Shown piece by piece: positions 62,101 to 64,000 of a stretch of 64,000 nt of DNA; positions within the stretch are counted from its first letter, which is position 1, and every line of letters begins with the position of its first letter. Where the stretch lies: positions 33,204-97,203 of the forward strand of contig JAANYP010009682.1 in the NCBI GenBank assembly GCA_020465985.1. Reading direction: 5' to 3'. This DNA is from Centrapalus pauciflorus (taxonomy: Eukaryota; Streptophyta; Magnoliopsida; Asterales; Asteraceae). The notes beneath the pieces are model-generated. The model ran no database searches and had not been told where the DNA came from. It was given only the letters and a program-made list of their open reading frames with translations. A program made the position numbers and the translations under genes.

Positions 62101-62828
62101 CTTGTTCAAAATAATGGTGTATTAAGATTTAATTGGAACTAGAAGAATGAATGGGTGACAAGCAGCTTGTTTGAAGAAATCTTAAATCTGGAATGCTTGC
62201 TCAAAGATGTGGTACTGCAAAAAGGTAAAGATTCATGGGTTTGGAATGGAGATCCTACAGGCATATTTACGGTAAGTTCTTTGCGAAAAATGATTGAACG
62301 TAAATTATCGACAACTAACTGTTGTATTACCTTTTGGAATCGCTGGCTCCCTGCTTCAATCAATTGTTTTATTTGGAGAGTTATGCTTGGTAGAATTCCG
62401 ACTCGGATGAACTTGGCTGCTAGGAAGGTAATTGATAGATCTGTAATGTGTCCATTTTGTGGAATTGAGGAGGAAACCGAGGAACATTTGTTTTATAATT
62501 GTGCTCTTAGTAAGGAACTTTGGAAGTGGTTATTAGCTTGGTGTGAAATATCGATTGATCAGCATGATTCGTTGAAGCAGCTCATTGAATTGATTCGCAA
62601 GTCTGGGAAATCGATTAAAGAAGATTGTTCCTGGAAACAGCAATTGGTGGATTGATTTGGTTTGTTTGGAAAGCCAGAAACTCAGTAATTTTTAACAAAG
62701 GAAAAAGCTCTGCTTCGGTGATAAAGGATGAATTTCTTGCAAGCGTATTCTCGTGGTTAAAGTTTAGGGCGAATCATAAATCGTTAATTTGGTCGTTGTG
62801 GGTAGTGTGTCCTTCCTCGTTCTTTTGA
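59173..62828 (+). pseudogene. LINE ORF2, AP-type endonuclease and reverse transcriptase, nonsense and frameshift near the C terminus
   Basis: 989 uninterrupted residues from ATG 59173. Endonuclease at about 1-230: LSLNIRGAGN, FIAIQET, IVLGDFNE, SKIDRIFVS and SDHCPI give the expected Asn, Glu, Asp/Asn, Arg and His positions. RT at about 455-770: LKDFRPISLIGSIYKI, FKVDFEKAFDSISW, GLRQGDPLSPFLF and catalytic YADD at residues 685-688 (61225-61236). A TAG at 62140-62142 interrupts the same frame just before the zf-RVT domain (ITFWNRWLPASINCFIWR, CPFCGIEEETEEHLFYNC; 62330-62510). A frameshift near 62630 separates the last part (GLIWFVWKARNSVIFNKGKS). The catalytic core looks intact. The missing tail probably abolishes normal target-primed activity, though this copy is young. 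Confidence 0.92.
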
Positions 62829-62975
62829 TTTTGTTCTTGTACTTTTTGCTAGTCCCTGGCTAGCTGTATTGCTGTTTTTATAATATTATATATATATATA
62901 TATTCTCGGGTGTTCTAGGCGGGGGTGATGGCAATGCCGAAGCTCCCGGTTAGTTCTACCTTTTTTGGTTCAAAA

Positions 62976-62987
62976 AACATAAATACT
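62976..62987. repeat. LINE target-site duplication (right)
   Basis: AACATAAATACT, identical to 57166-57177. Confidence 0.8.
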
Positions 62988-63478
62988 TGATTATACTTGG
63001 CACCAAATGGAAATATATATATGAGCTATGAACTGGTGGACCTTTTGGCAATGTACCACTTACCACGTTTAATGATGGGCTTGAAAATATCCATAATCAT
63101 GTCCTTTACACTAATCTGTGTGTGCATCGAGGCACCATTGAGAACTTTTCTGCATCGGACTTTCTACCAAGGGTGCATTAAGGGTATTTGTGGAATAAAC
63201 TTATAAGAAAATTAATTAATTATAGAAAATTAGGTTAAATTAGATTAGGAAACAAATCAAAACATTAAACAACTTACCAAAAACTTCTCCATCTTTCTCT
63301 CCTCACCTCTTTATCTCTCACCATTATCAACATCTCTCGCTCTCCTTCCCCATGTGACCGCCCCACCCCCCTCTCATTCTCAAAATCCGGCCACCGTTTT
63401 GCTCTCTTGGCCGTTGCACCACCATCGCACCACCGCTCTCTCGGCCGCTACATCACCATCGCACCACCGCTGCACCGA

Positions 63479-63517
<39 letters not shown>

Positions 63518-63810
63518 AGGCCAAAAATCACCGCATTTTTTGAATGCATGATAAATTTTTGAATGATGAACACCTTCAATGAAAAAACACGATAAAAGGA
63601 TGCATTTTTGAATGATGAACATCTTCAAAGATTAAAGGATATATTTTGATGATTTTGGAAGAGATGAACAATATGCATGTATTTGATTTTGGAATAGATG
63701 AACGATATGCATGTATTTTAATGATGAACGATGAACGATATGCATGAAGATTTGAACGATTCATGTTTGTATTTTGATGTATTTTGATTTTAAAAGAGAT
63801 GAACGATATG
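62988..63810. other. Spacer with CT microsatellite and ATGAACGATATGCATG repeats
   Basis: A (CT)n run at 63482-63516 follows CACCACCG-rich DNA (63360-63480). From 63600 to 63800 the motif GATGAACNATATGCATG recurs about five times at irregular spacing. No gene supported. Confidence 0.6.
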
Positions 63811-64000
63811 TGTCACACCCCGTTACCCCGGTTGGCAACGAAGCGTGACGTCGCGGAAGCATAACCATAATCATAACGAACGACCACTATATGGACGTTC
63901 TCAAAAATACATTGGAATAACTTTAAGAGATATAATGTTTTACATAACCCAAAATGATAAATAGAAGTTCGCAAGGTACAAAGGATTTAAATACATAATT
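63811..64000. mobile_element. Start of an LTR element, cut by the window edge
   Basis: TGTCACACCCCGTTACCCCG is a typical opening of plant Gypsy LTRs (compare TGTAACATCCCG at 11239), and the change from AT-rich repeat to this sequence is abrupt. Orientation and family cannot be fixed from 190 bp. Confidence 0.6.

Larger units (their letters stand above)
57178..62975 (+). mobile_element. LINE (L1-type) retrotransposon, nearly full length, about 5.8 kb
   Basis: Two ORFs in the order RRM/DUF4283 protein, then endonuclease/RT protein, without LTRs. A 12-bp direct repeat (AACATAAATACT) flanks it. The 3' end has a short TA-rich stretch (62889-62903) and ends TTTTTTGGTTCAAAA, a short A-rich tail. 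Few lesions: two in each ORF. Apparently full length at the 5' end, since ORF1 starts 36 bp in. Confidence 0.88.

Overview
This is a transposon-rich stretch of a plant nuclear genome, most likely a eudicot. It has spliced germin-like genes with GT..AG introns, plant Copia, Gypsy, LINE, CACTA and Mutator-type elements, long AT-rich spacers, and no bacterial gene organisation. The coiled-coil gag extension and the extra third ORF of the large Copia element, and the RRM-type first ORF of the LINE, resemble families I recall as common in Asteraceae (for example Tanacetum). I treat that placement as a guess. No tRNA, rRNA or CRISPR array was seen.

Layout. 0-6.4 kb: AT-rich DNA with two tandem duplications, an LTR remnant and a MITE. 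6.4-11.2 kb: MITE copy 1 in a TA microsatellite; three phase-compatible minus-strand exons of an unidentified gene; and, in one intron of that gene, a complete and very young 3,250-bp LTR element that encodes only gag. 11.1-32.3 kb: a pseudogene of the large subunit of replication protein A (RPA1). One coding exon is cut by a Gypsy element with TSD TGTTA. That Gypsy element is itself gag-only, and its 3' LTR is cut by a 13,982-bp Copia element with TSD GCTAG. An RPA1 intron also carries a 327-bp Mutator-type MITE. 32.3-39.5 kb: remnants of a CACTA element, a Copia LTR, Helitron-like DNA and a large foldback.

39.5-52.3 kb: a tandem segmental duplication of a germin-like gene. The downstream copy (50794-52214) is intact, 219 residues, with both germin boxes. 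The upstream copy (39918-42467) has a CACTA element in its intron and has lost its C terminus. Between them lie unidentified DNA and a 521-bp CACTA hairpin nested in another TIR element. 52.3-57.1 kb: Tourist-like and Mutator-type MITEs, MITE copy 2 and another TIR element in TA repeats. 57.1-63.0 kb: a nearly complete LINE with a 12-bp TSD and few lesions. 63.8 kb to the end: the start of another LTR element.

The only gene that looks functional for the host is the downstream germin-like gene. The rest records layered insertion: an old RPA1 paralogue killed by nested retrotransposons, one germin copy decayed after duplication, and two gag-only elements that would have to borrow enzymes from autonomous relatives.
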